Shown one piece after another: positions 48,244 to 58,012 of a DNA stretch of 64,000 bases. A program made the position numbers and the translations under genes. Position 1 is the first letter of the stretch. Each line of letters opens with the position of its first letter. The notes beneath the pieces are model-generated. The model made no database searches and had not been told where the DNA came from. It was given only the letters and a program-made list of their open reading frames with translations. Origin of the DNA: Constrictibacter sp. MBR-5 (GTDB lineage: Bacteria > Pseudomonadota > Alphaproteobacteria > JAJUGE01); assembly GCF_040549485.1 (NCBI RefSeq), contig NZ_JBEPTK010000007.1, positions 1 through 64,000 on the forward strand, read 5' to 3'.

Positions 48244-49188
48244 ATGAAGCGTTTTCTGATTCCGATGTGCGCGGCGCTCGCGATCGCGGCGCCGGGCGTG
48301 CAGGCGGCCGACGGCGCCAAGCCGCAGCAGGTGACCATCTTCACCGGCCCGCAGGGCGGCTCCTGGTACGCGATGGGCGGCGGCTTCGCCAAACTGTTCA
48401 GCGACCAGGGCGTCCGCTCCAACGCCGAGGTCGGCGGCGGCGTCTCGAACGTGGCCGTCGTCGGCCAGGGCCGCGGCGAGCTCGGCTTCACCATGAGCAT
48501 CGTGCCGCGCATGGCCGAGCGCGGCGAGGCGCCCTTCAAGCAGAAGATCACAAACGTCCGCGCGATCGGCAGCCTCGGCACCAACGTCGTGCACATCGCC
48601 GTCATGAAGGACGCCGGCGTCGAAACCGTCGCCGACCTCAAGGGCAAGAAGTTCGCCTCGCAGCCGGTCGGCAACGTGACGACCGAAGCGTTCAAGGGCG
48701 TGCTCGCGGCCAACGGCCTCAAGGAAGAGGATCTCGACCTCACCCGCGGCGGCCAGGGCTATGGCGCCGCCCAGATGAAGGATCGCCGCATCGTCGGCTT
48801 CACCGCGACGACCCTGCCGCCGAGCCCCGCCTTCTCCGAGGTGGCGCAGAGCCTGGACGTCAAGTTCCTGCCGATCGCCGATGCGACGCTGAAGAAGATG
48901 CAGGAAGCCAACCCTGGCTACAGCCGCGGCGTGATCCCGGCCGGCACCTACAACGGCCAGACAGAGGACATCCCGACGGCGGCCACCGGCATGCTGATCG
49001 TCACGCGCGCCGAGATGTCCGACGACGAGGCCTACTGGATCACGCGGACGCTCGCCGAACACATCGGCGACCTTCGCAAGATCCACAGCTCGCTTTCAGA
49101 CCTGACGGTGGAGGAGATGGCCAAGACGCCGGGCCTCGACCTGCATCCGGGCGCCCTGCGCTATTACAAGGAAAAGGGCCTTATCTGA
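48244..49188 (+). CDS. TAXI-family TRAP transporter solute-binding protein
   Basis: A 314-residue periplasmic binding protein with a cleavable signal peptide (MKRFLIPMCAALAIAA, predicted cut after VQA at 21). FTGPQGGSWYAMGGGFAKLF is the diagnostic TAXI opening; KGKKFASQPVGN and TAATGMLIVTRAEMSDD follow the family pattern. It delivers an organic acid or related ligand to the fused permease encoded 33 bp downstream. ATG 48244 has GGGAGAAGG upstream. The ligand is unknown; the coupled HyuA/HyuB genes suggest a cyclic amide or its product. Confidence 0.92.
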   Translation: MKRFLIPMCAALAIAAPGVQAADGAKPQQVTIFTGPQGGSWYAMGGGFAKLFSDQGVRSNAEVGGGVSNVAVVGQGRGELGFTMSIVPRMAERGEAPFKQKITNVRAIGSLGTNVVHIAVMKDAGVETVADLKGKKFASQPVGNVTTEAFKGVLAANGLKEEDLDLTRGGQGYGAAQMKDRRIVGFTATTLPPSPAFSEVAQSLDVKFLPIADATLKKMQEANPGYSRGVIPAGTYNGQTEDIPTAATGMLIVTRAEMSDDEAYWITRTLAEHIGDLRKIHSSLSDLTVEEMAKTPGLDLHPGALRYYKEKGLI

Positions 49189-49221
49189 CGGGATCGAGCC
49201 GCGGCGGGATCGCGTAGCGCG

Positions 49222-51177
49222 ATGAACCGGAAGAGCGAGACGGCCGGGTCCGGCGGGGCGCTGGCGCTCTACGACCGGTGTGCGGCGGGGGCCGGCATGC
49301 TGGTCGCCTTCGCCATGTCGGCTTACCACGTATACACGGGGTTCGCTGGCGCGCCGGTCGGGGAAGTGCACTACCCGCTGCACCTCCTCTTCGCCTTCGC
49401 GGTTCTCTTCCTGTCGCCGCGCGGCACCGCCGCCACCGGCTGGCGCGGCATTGCCGCCCGCGGCTACGATCTCGCCATCCTGGCCCTCACGGTCGCCGGT
49501 ACGGGCTACCTGTTCCTCAACGCCCAGTACATCACTAGCCGGATGCTGCTGGTCGACCCGCTGACGACGACCGAAACGGTCCTCGGCCTCGCCATGGCCT
49601 TCGTCGTGCTGGAGGCGGCGCGGCGCGCGGTCGGCCTGGCGCTGGTCCTGCTGCTCCTGGCGTTCCTGCTCTACGCCTATTTCGGCTACCTGCTGCCGCC
49701 GCCCTTCTGGCACCGGGGCTACTCGGTCGATTCCATCATCGAATATTCGTATCTGACGACCGAGGGCCTGTTCGGCGTGCCGGTCGCGGTCATGGCCGCC
49801 TACGTCTTCCACTTCGTGCTGTTCGGCGCGCTGCTGGTCGCCTCCGGTGCCGGCACCTTCTTCACCGACTTCGCCCGCGCCCTGACCGGCCGCGCGACCG
49901 GCGGCCCGGCCAAGACCGCCGTCGTCGCCAGCTCGCTGATGGGCATGCTGTCGGGCAGTTCCGCGGCGAACGTCGTCACCACCGGCTCCTTCACCATTCC
50001 GGCGATGCGCAAGGCCGGCTATCCCGGCACCTTCGCCGCGGGCGTCGAGGCCGTCGCCTCGTCGGGCGGGCAGATCACGCCGCCGATCATGGGTGCGGCC
50101 GCCTTCATCATGATGGAGTTCGTCGGCGTCCCCTATGCCGACATCATGCTGGCCGCCGCCATCCCGGCCTTTCTCTACATGCTCGCCGTCTTCGTCATGG
50201 TCGACCTGGAGGCACGCCGGCTCGGCCTCAGCAACATCGAGGGCGAGGCCGTGCCGCCGCTGCTCGGCGTGCTGCGGCAGCGCGGCTACCTGCTCGTCTC
50301 AATTCTCGTAATGCTCTGGCTGCTGATCGACGGCTGGACGCCGACGACTGCCGCCGTCTGGGCGATCGCCTCGCTGGTCGCGCTGCTGCTGATCTTCGAC
50401 GCCGAGAACCGTCGCCGCATCCTGTCCGTCGCCTGGAAGGCGATGACCGAAGCACCCGGCATGGTAGCGCCGGTCACCGTCGCCTGCGCGGTCGGCGGGA
50501 TCCTTGTCGGCATCATCGGCCAGACCGGCCTCGGCCTCAGGATGAGTGCCATCATCCTCGACTTCTCCGGCGGCAATCTGCTGCTGATGCTGATCCTGAC
50601 GACGATCATGGGCATCGTGCTCGGCATGGGCATGCCGACCTCAGGCGCCTACGTCATCATGGCGGCGCTGCTGGCGCCGGGCCTCGTCGACGCCGGCGTC
50701 GAACTGATTGCGGCGCACATGTTCATCATGTACGTCGCCTCCAAGTCGTCGATCACGCCGCCGGTCGCCATCGCCTCCTACGCCGCGGCGGCGATCGCCG
50801 GCACCGATCCGTGGAAGACCAGCCTCACGGCCTTCCGTCTCGGCCTTTCGGTGTTCATCATCCCCTACATGTTCGTCTACGGCCCGGCATTGCTCGCCAT
50901 CGGCGACCCGATCGAGATCGTCGTCACCCTGATCACCGCGTCGATCGGCATCTTCGCCCTGTCGGTGTCGATGATCGGCTGGCTGGCGCGACCGCTCGGC
51001 CTGGTCGAACGCGCCCTCCACCTCGCCGCCGCCCTGCTGCTGATCAAGCCGGGCCTGGAGAGCGACTCGGTGGGAATCCTGCTGTTCGGCGCGCTCTGCG
51101 CCTTCGCCTTCCTCCGCCGGCCCCGCACCGCCGAGGCCGCTCCCGTCCCCGCACAGTCCGGAGATCAGCTTCCGTGA
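49222..51177 (+). CDS. TRAP transporter fused small/large permease (4TM/12TM)
   Basis: A 651-residue membrane protein fusing DctQ-like and DctM-like parts, as usual for TAXI systems. Many hydrophobic segments cover the length. The DctM region shows SSLMGMLSGSSAANVVTTGS, SSGGQITPPIMGAAAF, MPTSGAYVIMAALLAPGLV and SSITPPVAIASYAAAAI, including the paired re-entrant-loop motifs. It is sodium- or proton-driven and works with the upstream binding protein. Its stop overlaps the GTG of the HyuA gene by 4 bp, so uptake and hydrolysis are translationally coupled. Confidence 0.93.
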   Translation: MNRKSETAGSGGALALYDRCAAGAGMLVAFAMSAYHVYTGFAGAPVGEVHYPLHLLFAFAVLFLSPRGTAATGWRGIAARGYDLAILALTVAGTGYLFLNAQYITSRMLLVDPLTTTETVLGLAMAFVVLEAARRAVGLALVLLLLAFLLYAYFGYLLPPPFWHRGYSVDSIIEYSYLTTEGLFGVPVAVMAAYVFHFVLFGALLVASGAGTFFTDFARALTGRATGGPAKTAVVASSLMGMLSGSSAANVVTTGSFTIPAMRKAGYPGTFAAGVEAVASSGGQITPPIMGAAAFIMMEFVGVPYADIMLAAAIPAFLYMLAVFVMVDLEARRLGLSNIEGEAVPPLLGVLRQRGYLLVSILVMLWLLIDGWTPTTAAVWAIASLVALLLIFDAENRRRILSVAWKAMTEAPGMVAPVTVACAVGGILVGIIGQTGLGLRMSAIILDFSGGNLLLMLILTTIMGIVLGMGMPTSGAYVIMAALLAPGLVDAGVELIAAHMFIMYVASKSSITPPVAIASYAAAAIAGTDPWKTSLTAFRLGLSVFIIPYMFVYGPALLAIGDPIEIVVTLITASIGIFALSVSMIGWLARPLGLVERALHLAAALLLIKPGLESDSVGILLFGALCAFAFLRRPRTAEAAPVPAQSGDQLP

Positions 51178-53258
51178 AGGAGCTCGCCCTCGGCATCGAT
51201 ATCGGCGGCACGTTCACCGACATCGTCGTCTTCGACCCGTCCGGCGCGCGCGTCGCGATCTGGAAGGAATCCACCACCCCCGACGACCCGTCGCGCGGGG
51301 TGATCACAGGCATCCGGCGCGTGCTGGAACGCGACCGCATCGCCGCCGGCGATATCGGCCGCGTGGTCCACGCCACCACGCTGTTCACCAACGCGCTGAT
51401 CGAGCGCAAGGGTGCCAGGACCGGCCTGATCACTACGGACGGCTTCCGCGACGTGCTGGAGATCGCGCGCGAGCGGAAGTACGAGCTCTACGACATCTTC
51501 ATCGAGATGCCGCCCGCCCTCGTCCCGCGCCCCCTGCGGCGCGAGGTGCCCGAGCGGATCGGGCCGGACGGGGCCGTCGAGACGCCGCTGGACGAGGCCG
51601 CGCTCATGGCCGAGGTCGACGCGCTGGTCGCCGAGGGCGTGACCTCGCTCGCGCTCGTCTTCCTGCACTCCTACGCCAACCCGGTGCACGAGCAGCGGGC
51701 GGCGGCACTGATCGCCGCGCGTCACCCGACCCTGTCGGTCTCCGCCTCCTGCGACATCGCGCCGGAGATCCGCGAATATCCGCGCGCGTCGACCACGGTC
51801 GCGAACGCCTACGTCAAGCCGCTCGCCGAGATCTATCTCGACCGGCTGGTGTCGGAGATCGGCGGCCTCGGCATCGACGCCCCCTTCTTCCTGATGCTCT
51901 CGAACGGCGGCCTCACCCACGTCGAGGAGGCGAAGCGCGCGCCGGTCCACCTGCTCGAATCCGGTCCGGCCGCCGGCGCGCTGGCCGGCGCGTGGTTCGG
52001 CCGCAACGCCGGCGAGGAGCGCGTGCTCGCCTTCGACATGGGCGGCACCACGGCGAAGCTCAGCCTCGTCGACGGCGGCGAGCCGCTGGTCGCCTACGGC
52101 TTCGAGGCGGCGCGCGAGAAACGCTTCATGAAAGGCAGCGGCCTGCCGATCCAGATCCCGACCATCGAACTGATCGAGATCGGTGCCGGCGGCGGCTCGA
52201 TCGCCCACCGCGACGAACTCGGCCTGATGAAGGTCGGCCCGCAGAGTTCGGGCGCCCAGCCCGGGCCCGCCTGCTACGGCCGCGGCGGCACCGACGCCAC
52301 CGTGACCGACGCCGACCTGCTGCTCGGCTACCTCAACGCCGACTTCTTCCTGGGCGGCGAGATGGATATCGACCTCGCCGCCTCCAAGGCGGCGATGCAG
52401 CGCCTCGCGGAAGCACTGGGCGTCGACGCCGAGCGCGCCGCCTGGGGCATTCACGACGTCGTCAACGAGAACATGGCCGGTGCCGCGCGTGTCCATCTGG
52501 CCGAACACGGCAAGGAGCCGCGCGACTACGCCCTGCTCGCCACCGGCGGGGCCGCCCCGGTGCACGCCTATCACGTCGCCCGCAAGCTCGGCCTCGGGCG
52601 GATGATCTGCCCGCCGGCCGCCGGCGTCGGGTCGACCATCGGCCTGCTGATGGCCCCGGCCCGGATCGACCGCGTCGCCTCGTCCACCGTCCGCCTGGGC
52701 GACGCCGACTGGTCGCAGATCGACGCCGTCTATGCCCGGCTGGAGGACGAGGCGCTCACCGTTCTGGCGGAAACGGGCGCCGACATTCCGGGCCGCACCG
52801 TCCGCCGCCTCGCCGACATGCGCTATGTCGGTCAGGGATCGGAGATCACCGTGCCGCTGCCCGCCGGGCCGTTCGACGCCGGGACAGGCGCCATCGCCCT
52901 CGCCGCCTTCGAGGAGATCTACCGGACGCTCTTCGGTCGCGTGCCGCCCGACGTCGCGGCGCAGCTGGTCAACCTGCGCGTCTCGGTCACCGCACCGGTG
53001 CCCGGCGCCGCCTTCGCCCTGGCCAGCCATGGGCGCGATGCCGAGAGTGCCCGCAAGGGCAGCCGGCCCGTCTGGTTCCCGGACGGCGGCGCCTATGTCG
53101 ACACCGCCGTCTACGCCCGCTACGCCCTGGCGCCCGGCGCCTTGGTCGAGGGGCCGGCGATCTTCGAGGAGAACGAGTCGACCTTCGTCGTCGGCCCCGG
53201 CGCCCGCTGCACCGTCCACGACGACGGCAGCATCGTCGTGGCCGTCCCGCAGGACTGA
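51174..53258 (+). CDS. hyuA: Hydantoinase/oxoprolinase subunit A, second copy
   Basis: A 694-residue HyuA homologue. It opens LALGIDIGGTFTDIVVFD, keeps HATTLFTNALIERKGAR, SGPAAGALAGAW, FDMGGTTAKLSLV and the EIGAGGGSIA loop. It differs from the copy at 31861 in the MGGTTAK motif (versus IGGTSCD) and in the segment EKRFMKGSGLPIQIP, so the two likely act on different substrates. GTG 51174 overlaps the permease stop. HyuB follows after a 173-bp gap rather than an overlap. Confidence 0.93.
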   Translation: MKELALGIDIGGTFTDIVVFDPSGARVAIWKESTTPDDPSRGVITGIRRVLERDRIAAGDIGRVVHATTLFTNALIERKGARTGLITTDGFRDVLEIARERKYELYDIFIEMPPALVPRPLRREVPERIGPDGAVETPLDEAALMAEVDALVAEGVTSLALVFLHSYANPVHEQRAAALIAARHPTLSVSASCDIAPEIREYPRASTTVANAYVKPLAEIYLDRLVSEIGGLGIDAPFFLMLSNGGLTHVEEAKRAPVHLLESGPAAGALAGAWFGRNAGEERVLAFDMGGTTAKLSLVDGGEPLVAYGFEAAREKRFMKGSGLPIQIPTIELIEIGAGGGSIAHRDELGLMKVGPQSSGAQPGPACYGRGGTDATVTDADLLLGYLNADFFLGGEMDIDLAASKAAMQRLAEALGVDAERAAWGIHDVVNENMAGAARVHLAEHGKEPRDYALLATGGAAPVHAYHVARKLGLGRMICPPAAGVGSTIGLLMAPARIDRVASSTVRLGDADWSQIDAVYARLEDEALTVLAETGADIPGRTVRRLADMRYVGQGSEITVPLPAGPFDAGTGAIALAAFEEIYRTLFGRVPPDVAAQLVNLRVSVTAPVPGAAFALASHGRDAESARKGSRPVWFPDGGAYVDTAVYARYALAPGALVEGPAIFEENESTFVVGPGARCTVHDDGSIVVAVPQD

Positions 53259-53431
53259 CCGTCAGTCGGCTGGATTTCAAGGACTTTAATCCGATATGAT
53301 CCAATAGCGGAGCCGCGTCGCCGACGGAGAACCGGGGTACCCCCATAAAACCCCATAAAAACCTATCCCGCGCATCCGTCCGGGACGGGACCCGCCGGAC
53401 CGCAGCACCGCCGGAGCGCAACGAGGACCGC
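53259..53431 (+). promoter_or_regulatory. Gap between second hyuA and hyuB, with 10-bp tandem repeat
   Basis: This 173-bp gap holds a good -10-like TATGAT at 53295-53300 (no convincing -35) and two adjacent copies of CCCCATAAAA at 53341-53360. The region is less GC-rich than its surroundings. A separate promoter for hyuB is possible. Confidence 0.3.
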
Positions 53432-55054
53432 ATGGCCGCAACCTTCGACCCCGTGACACTCGAACTCGTCTGGCGCCGCCTGATCTCGTCGGTCGACGAG
53501 GCGGCCGCGGCCCTGGTCCGCACCTCCTTCTCGACCCTGGTCCGCGAGTCCTACGACTTCTCCTGCATCATCACCGACGACCGCGGCGAGTCGCTGGTCC
53601 AGGCGACCGAGAGCATCCCGTCCTTCATCGGCACCTTGCCGGCGACGGTGAAGCACTTCATCGCCGCCTACCCGGTGGAGACGCTGTCGCCGGGCGACGT
53701 GCTGATCACCAACGACATCCACCTCGGCACCGGGCACCTGCCCGACATCACCGTGGCGAAGCCGATCTTCCGCAACGGCCGCCTCGTCGCCTTCTCCGCC
53801 TCCACCGCGCACGCGCCCGACATCGGCGGCAAGATCCGCTCGCCGGAACCGCGCGAGGTGTTCGAGGAGGGCTTCCAGATCCCGCCGATGAAGCTGATGA
53901 ACGCCGGCGTCACCGACGAGACGCTGGTGAAGCTGCTGCGCAAGAACGTCCGAACGCCCGACCTCACCCTCGGCGACCTCTGGGCCCAGGTCGTCGCCCT
54001 CGACACGATGGAGCGGCGCCTCGAAGCGCTGATGGACGCCTACGAACTGAGCGACCTGCGCGAACTCGCGGCGGAGATCCACGGCCGCTGCGAGACGGCG
54101 ATGCGCGCCGCGATCCGCGACCTGCCCGACGGCGTCTATACGAGTTCGCTCCAGACCGACGGCCTGCTCGACGTGCCGATCACCATCGCCATGACCCTGA
54201 CCGTGAAGGGCGACGAGATCGACATCGACTATGCCGGGACCGATCCACAGGTCGACCGGGCGATCAACTGCGCCATGTGCTACACCTACGCCATGTCGGT
54301 CTACGGGGTGAAGGTCTGCACCAGCCCCAACCTGCCGAACAACGAGGGCGCCTTCCGGCCGATCACGATCCGTGCCCCGGATGGGACGATCGTCAATCCG
54401 GTCTTCCCGGCCTCCGGCGGGTCGCGCATGCTGATCGGCCACTATCTGCCGATGCTGGTCTTCGGCTGCCTCGGCAAGATCGTGCCCGACAAGGTGATGG
54501 CGGCCTGCGGGTCGCCGATGTGGGGCATGAACCAGTCCGGCGTGAACGCCGCGGGCAAGCCCTACGCCAACATGTTCTTCTACAACGGCGGCATGGGTGC
54601 GACGCAGATCCGCGACGGCGCCACCTGCCTCTCCTGGCCGTCGAACGTCTCCTCGACGTCCATCGAACTGTCCGAGCAGATCGCGCCGCTGCGCTTCCGC
54701 CACAAGAAGCTGCGTCCGGACTCCGGCGGGGCGGGCCGCTACCGCGGCGGCCTCGGCCAGGAGATCATGATGGAGAGCCGGTCGCCGACGCCGATCGCCG
54801 TGTCGTTTCTCGCCGAGCGAACGATCTTCCCCGCCTTCGGTATTGAGGGCGGCCGGCCCGGAGCGCCGGGCGAACTGCACATCAACGGCGAGAAGGTCGA
54901 CCCGAAGCGGCAATACGTGCTGAAGACCGGCGACACGGTCCGCATGGGCACGCCCGGCGGCGGCGGCCACGGCGACCCGGCCGACCGCGACGCCGCAGCA
55001 CTCCAGCGCGACATGACGGCGGGGTACGTAACCGAAGCATCCAAGTACCGCTGA
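53432..55054 (+). CDS. hyuB: Hydantoinase/oxoprolinase subunit B, second copy
   Basis: A 540-residue HyuB-family subunit. DPVTLELVWRRLISSVDEAA, SYDFSCIITDDRGE, DVLITNDIHLGTGHLPDITV, STAHAPDIGGKIRSPEPREV and the C-terminal TPGGGGHGDPADRD follow the family order. It partners with the HyuA at 51174. It is 24 residues shorter than the copy at 33951 and differs around the metal or substrate loop (IHLGTGHLPD versus PYTAGGNHLPD). An 89-bp gap separates it from the ABC transporter genes. Confidence 0.93.
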   Translation: MAATFDPVTLELVWRRLISSVDEAAAALVRTSFSTLVRESYDFSCIITDDRGESLVQATESIPSFIGTLPATVKHFIAAYPVETLSPGDVLITNDIHLGTGHLPDITVAKPIFRNGRLVAFSASTAHAPDIGGKIRSPEPREVFEEGFQIPPMKLMNAGVTDETLVKLLRKNVRTPDLTLGDLWAQVVALDTMERRLEALMDAYELSDLRELAAEIHGRCETAMRAAIRDLPDGVYTSSLQTDGLLDVPITIAMTLTVKGDEIDIDYAGTDPQVDRAINCAMCYTYAMSVYGVKVCTSPNLPNNEGAFRPITIRAPDGTIVNPVFPASGGSRMLIGHYLPMLVFGCLGKIVPDKVMAACGSPMWGMNQSGVNAAGKPYANMFFYNGGMGATQIRDGATCLSWPSNVSSTSIELSEQIAPLRFRHKKLRPDSGGAGRYRGGLGQEIMMESRSPTPIAVSFLAERTIFPAFGIEGGRPGAPGELHINGEKVDPKRQYVLKTGDTVRMGTPGGGGHGDPADRDAAALQRDMTAGYVTEASKYR

Positions 55055-55143
55055 TCGCGCGCCGCCTCTGGCACGTCCGTTGCATCGCTTCACCCGATCT
55101 AATTCGTGATCCGGGAAGAGAATCAACGACGAGGAGCGGGGCG

Positions 55144-56190
55144 ATGTGCGATTGGCGTGAGGGTGGACGACCCGACCTCGGCGGTATCAGCCGCCGATCC
55201 CTGCTCAAGAGTGCCGGCGCCGCCAGCCTCGTCATGGCACTGCCCGGCGGCCCGGGCGCCTTCGCGGCGGCGGGCACCTCGATCAAGTCGACCCACGGCA
55301 CCGGCTTCTGCAATCTCGCGCTGTTCCTGGCGCATGCGCGGCAGATCGCGAAGGAGGACGGGGTCACACTCGACTTCGTCAGCACGCCGACCTTCGCCGA
55401 GCACGTCACCTTCCTCGGCGCCGGCCTCGTCGACGTCGGCGTGCTGCCCTACACCAGCTTCATCGCGCTCTACGACGCCGGCGCGCCGGTGCGCATCGTC
55501 GGCGGCGGCGGCGTCGAGGGCTGCGCCATCATCTCGCAGCCGGAACTCAAGACCGCCGCCGACCTGAAGGGCAAGACCCTCGGCACCTTCCAGCTCGATA
55601 CGCTGGAGGTCATGCCCTACGACTATCTGAAGAAGAACGGCGTCAGCATGAAGGACGTGACCGTCCGCTACATGGGCAACACGCCCGAAGCGGTCGAGGC
55701 GTTCAAGGCCGGCGCGCTCGACTGGATCTGCACGATCGAGCCGTACGCCTCGGCGATCCTCGCCGACAAGCCGGGCACCAACCTGCTGACCAACGGCGTC
55801 GACATCTACGGCCCCGGTTACACCGACTGCGTGCTCTGCGCCCGCCAGGAACTGATCGACGGCAAGCCCGAGGTCGTGAAGGCGCTCATCAAGGCGATGA
55901 TGAAGGCGCAGCTCGCCTACGAGACCGACATCGACACGGTCCTGAAGGAAGTCGTCGGCAAGTACTACAAGACCTCGATGGAGAACGCCGTCATCGGCTC
56001 CTCCAAGCAGCCGCCGGTCGTCGACATGCGCAACCAGACCGACTTCATTCTGGGCCGCACCGACTCCCTGATGGAGATGGGCTACATCAAGAAGAAGCCC
56101 GGTCGCGACGCCATCGACTGGACGATGCTCGAGGCGGTGATCGCCGAGAACCCCGACCTCTACGGCAAGCTGAAGCGCAAGTCCGCGTGA
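55144..56190 (+). CDS. NMT1/SsuA-like ABC transporter substrate-binding protein (Tat-exported)
   Basis: A 348-residue periplasmic binding protein of the NMT1/THI5/SsuA type. It has a twin-arginine signal (ISRRSLLKSAG, Arg17-18) and a cleavage region near GAFAAAG. DVGVLPYTSFIALYDAGAPV, DLKGKTLGTFQLDTLEVMPY and AFKAGALDWICTIEPYA are typical of binding proteins for taurine, nitrate, sulfonates or pyrimidine precursors. GAGGAG precedes ATG 55144. It is first in an operon with permease, ATPase and amidohydrolase genes, so the ligand may be the amidohydrolase substrate. Confidence 0.9.
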   Translation: MCDWREGGRPDLGGISRRSLLKSAGAASLVMALPGGPGAFAAAGTSIKSTHGTGFCNLALFLAHARQIAKEDGVTLDFVSTPTFAEHVTFLGAGLVDVGVLPYTSFIALYDAGAPVRIVGGGGVEGCAIISQPELKTAADLKGKTLGTFQLDTLEVMPYDYLKKNGVSMKDVTVRYMGNTPEAVEAFKAGALDWICTIEPYASAILADKPGTNLLTNGVDIYGPGYTDCVLCARQELIDGKPEVVKALIKAMMKAQLAYETDIDTVLKEVVGKYYKTSMENAVIGSSKQPPVVDMRNQTDFILGRTDSLMEMGYIKKKPGRDAIDWTMLEAVIAENPDLYGKLKRKSA

Positions 56191-56251
56191 GACCGACGGC
56201 GGCGCACCGGCGACGGTGCGCCGTCTCCAACGAGACGCAGGGAGGCGCGCG

Positions 56252-57157
56252 ATGGCGGCACACGGACAGGTCCTGCCCCTCATGGGCGGAGGCGCGGCAT
56301 CGGGCATGCGCGACGCCGTTCTGCGCTTCGCGCCGAAGCTCGGCTGGGGCATCGCCTCGGTCGGCCTCTTCGTCGCGATCTGGGAGTTCTGCTGGTACGT
56401 CGGCTGGGCCGATCCGAAGCTGCTGCCGCCGCCGCACATCTTCATGTCCGGCCTCGCCGATCAGGCGAAGTTCTTCAACACCGCCCAGCGCTGGCAGATC
56501 GGCGCCGGCAGCACGGACTCGCCGAGCCCGTTCGAGGCGGTCGGGATCACGTTGCTGGCCTCGACCATGCGCGTGCTGATCGGCCTCAGCCTCGCCGCCG
56601 TGTGCAGCATCTCGCTCGGCATCGCCATCCGCTATTTCGGCATCGTCGGCAAGCTGACCCTGCCGACGATCATCCTGCTGTCGCCGGTCTCGCCGGTGGC
56701 GTGGCTGCCGGTCGCGATCTTCGTCTTCGGCATCGGCGACAAGCCGGCGATCTTCATGGTCTTCATCGCACTGTTCTTCCACATGGTCCTCGCGACCATC
56801 ACCCAGATCGACAGCGTCAACCGCAACTACATCCACGTCGCCCGCGTCATGGGCGCCAGCAAGCGGCAGATCTACGGCCGCGTCATCCTGCCGGCGATCC
56901 TGCCCGGCATGCTGGTGGTGCTGCGCCTCAACCTGTTCGGCGCCTGGATGGTGGTCCTGATCGCCGAGGCGGTCGGCGTCGGCTACGGCCTGGGCCAAGT
57001 CATCATGCTGGCGCGCAACACCTTCAATCCGGGGCTCGTCTTCTTCACCATCGCCCTGATCGGCCTGCTCGGCTTCGCCTTCGACTACGGCCTGCGGACG
57101 CTGCAGCGGAAGATCCTCTACTGGGTGCCGCCCGGCACCGGCGCGCTCGGCACCTGA
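56252..57157 (+). CDS. ABC transporter permease (SsuC/TauC-like)
   Basis: A 301-residue inner-membrane permease with about six helices. The cytoplasmic EAA loop, which docks the ATPase, reads VARVMGASKRQIYGRVILPA. The C-terminus is RTLQRKILYWVPP. ATG 56252 has GGGAGG upstream. It lies between the binding protein and ATPase genes (61 and 11 bp gaps) and forms one transporter with them. Confidence 0.92.
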   Translation: MAAHGQVLPLMGGGAASGMRDAVLRFAPKLGWGIASVGLFVAIWEFCWYVGWADPKLLPPPHIFMSGLADQAKFFNTAQRWQIGAGSTDSPSPFEAVGITLLASTMRVLIGLSLAAVCSISLGIAIRYFGIVGKLTLPTIILLSPVSPVAWLPVAIFVFGIGDKPAIFMVFIALFFHMVLATITQIDSVNRNYIHVARVMGASKRQIYGRVILPAILPGMLVVLRLNLFGAWMVVLIAEAVGVGYGLGQVIMLARNTFNPGLVFFTIALIGLLGFAFDYGLRTLQRKILYWVPPGTGALGT

Positions 57158-57168
57158 GGGAGACGACG

Positions 57169-57978
57169 ATGAGCGACCGCACCGGACACGCCGTCGAGTG
57201 CCGCAACGTCGGCAAGACCTGGGCCGCCGACACCGCCCGCGCCCATCAGGCGCTGACCGGCTTCAACCTGACCGTCGACAAGGGCGAGTTCGTCGTCCTG
57301 CTCGGCCCCAGCGGCTGCGGCAAGAGCACGCTGCTCTATCTGATCGCCGGCCTGGAGGACGTCACTGCCGGCGAACTGCTCTCCTTCGGCGAGCCGATCA
57401 CCAAGCCCGGCCCGGACCGCAGCCTGATCTTCCAGGAGACCTCGCTCTTCCCCTGGCTGACGGTCGGCGAGAACGTCGCCTTCGGCCTCAGCCTGCGCGG
57501 CGACGACAAGGCCGAGCGGGAGACGGCGGCCCGTCAGACGTTGGCGCGCGTCGGCCTGGTCGATGCGATCGACAAGCGCCCGGACGAACTGTCAGGCGGC
57601 ATGCGCCAGCGCGTCGCCGTCGCGCGCGCCCTCGCGATGCGGCCCGACGTCCTGCTGATGGACGAGCCGTTCGCGGCCCTCGACGTCCAGACCCGCGCGC
57701 GCATGCAGCAGTTCCTGACCGACGTCTGGCGCGACAGCGGCGCCTCGGTCCTGTTCGTGACCCACCACATCGACGAGGCGGTGGCGCTGGCCGACCGCGT
57801 CGTTGTCTTCACCTCGCGGCCCGGCCGCATCAAGGCCGTGGTACCGATCGACCTGCCGCGCCCGCGCGAGGAGACCTCGCCCGAGTTCCTGTCGCTGCGC
57901 GTAGAACTGACCAAGCTGCTGCGCGACGAGGTCGACCGCGCCTTTGCCGAACAGGAAGGCCGCATGGCGGCCGAATGA
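57169..57978 (+). CDS. ABC transporter ATP-binding protein (SsuB/TauB-like)
   Basis: A 269-residue ATPase with Walker A GPSGCGKST (46-54), Q-loop FQETSLFPWL, signature LSGGMRQRV, Walker B VLLMDEPFAALD and H-loop FVTHHIDEA. It is closest in pattern to nitrate/sulfonate/taurine importers. ATG 57169 lies 11 bp after the permease stop, with GAGGGAG upstream. The longer frame in the same phase overlaps the permease and is not real. Confidence 0.95.
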   Translation: MSDRTGHAVECRNVGKTWAADTARAHQALTGFNLTVDKGEFVVLLGPSGCGKSTLLYLIAGLEDVTAGELLSFGEPITKPGPDRSLIFQETSLFPWLTVGENVAFGLSLRGDDKAERETAARQTLARVGLVDAIDKRPDELSGGMRQRVAVARALAMRPDVLLMDEPFAALDVQTRARMQQFLTDVWRDSGASVLFVTHHIDEAVALADRVVVFTSRPGRIKAVVPIDLPRPREETSPEFLSLRVELTKLLRDEVDRAFAEQEGRMAAE

Positions 57979-58012
57979 GCGCCCCATACATCAAGAAGAA
58001 GGAAGCCACTCC

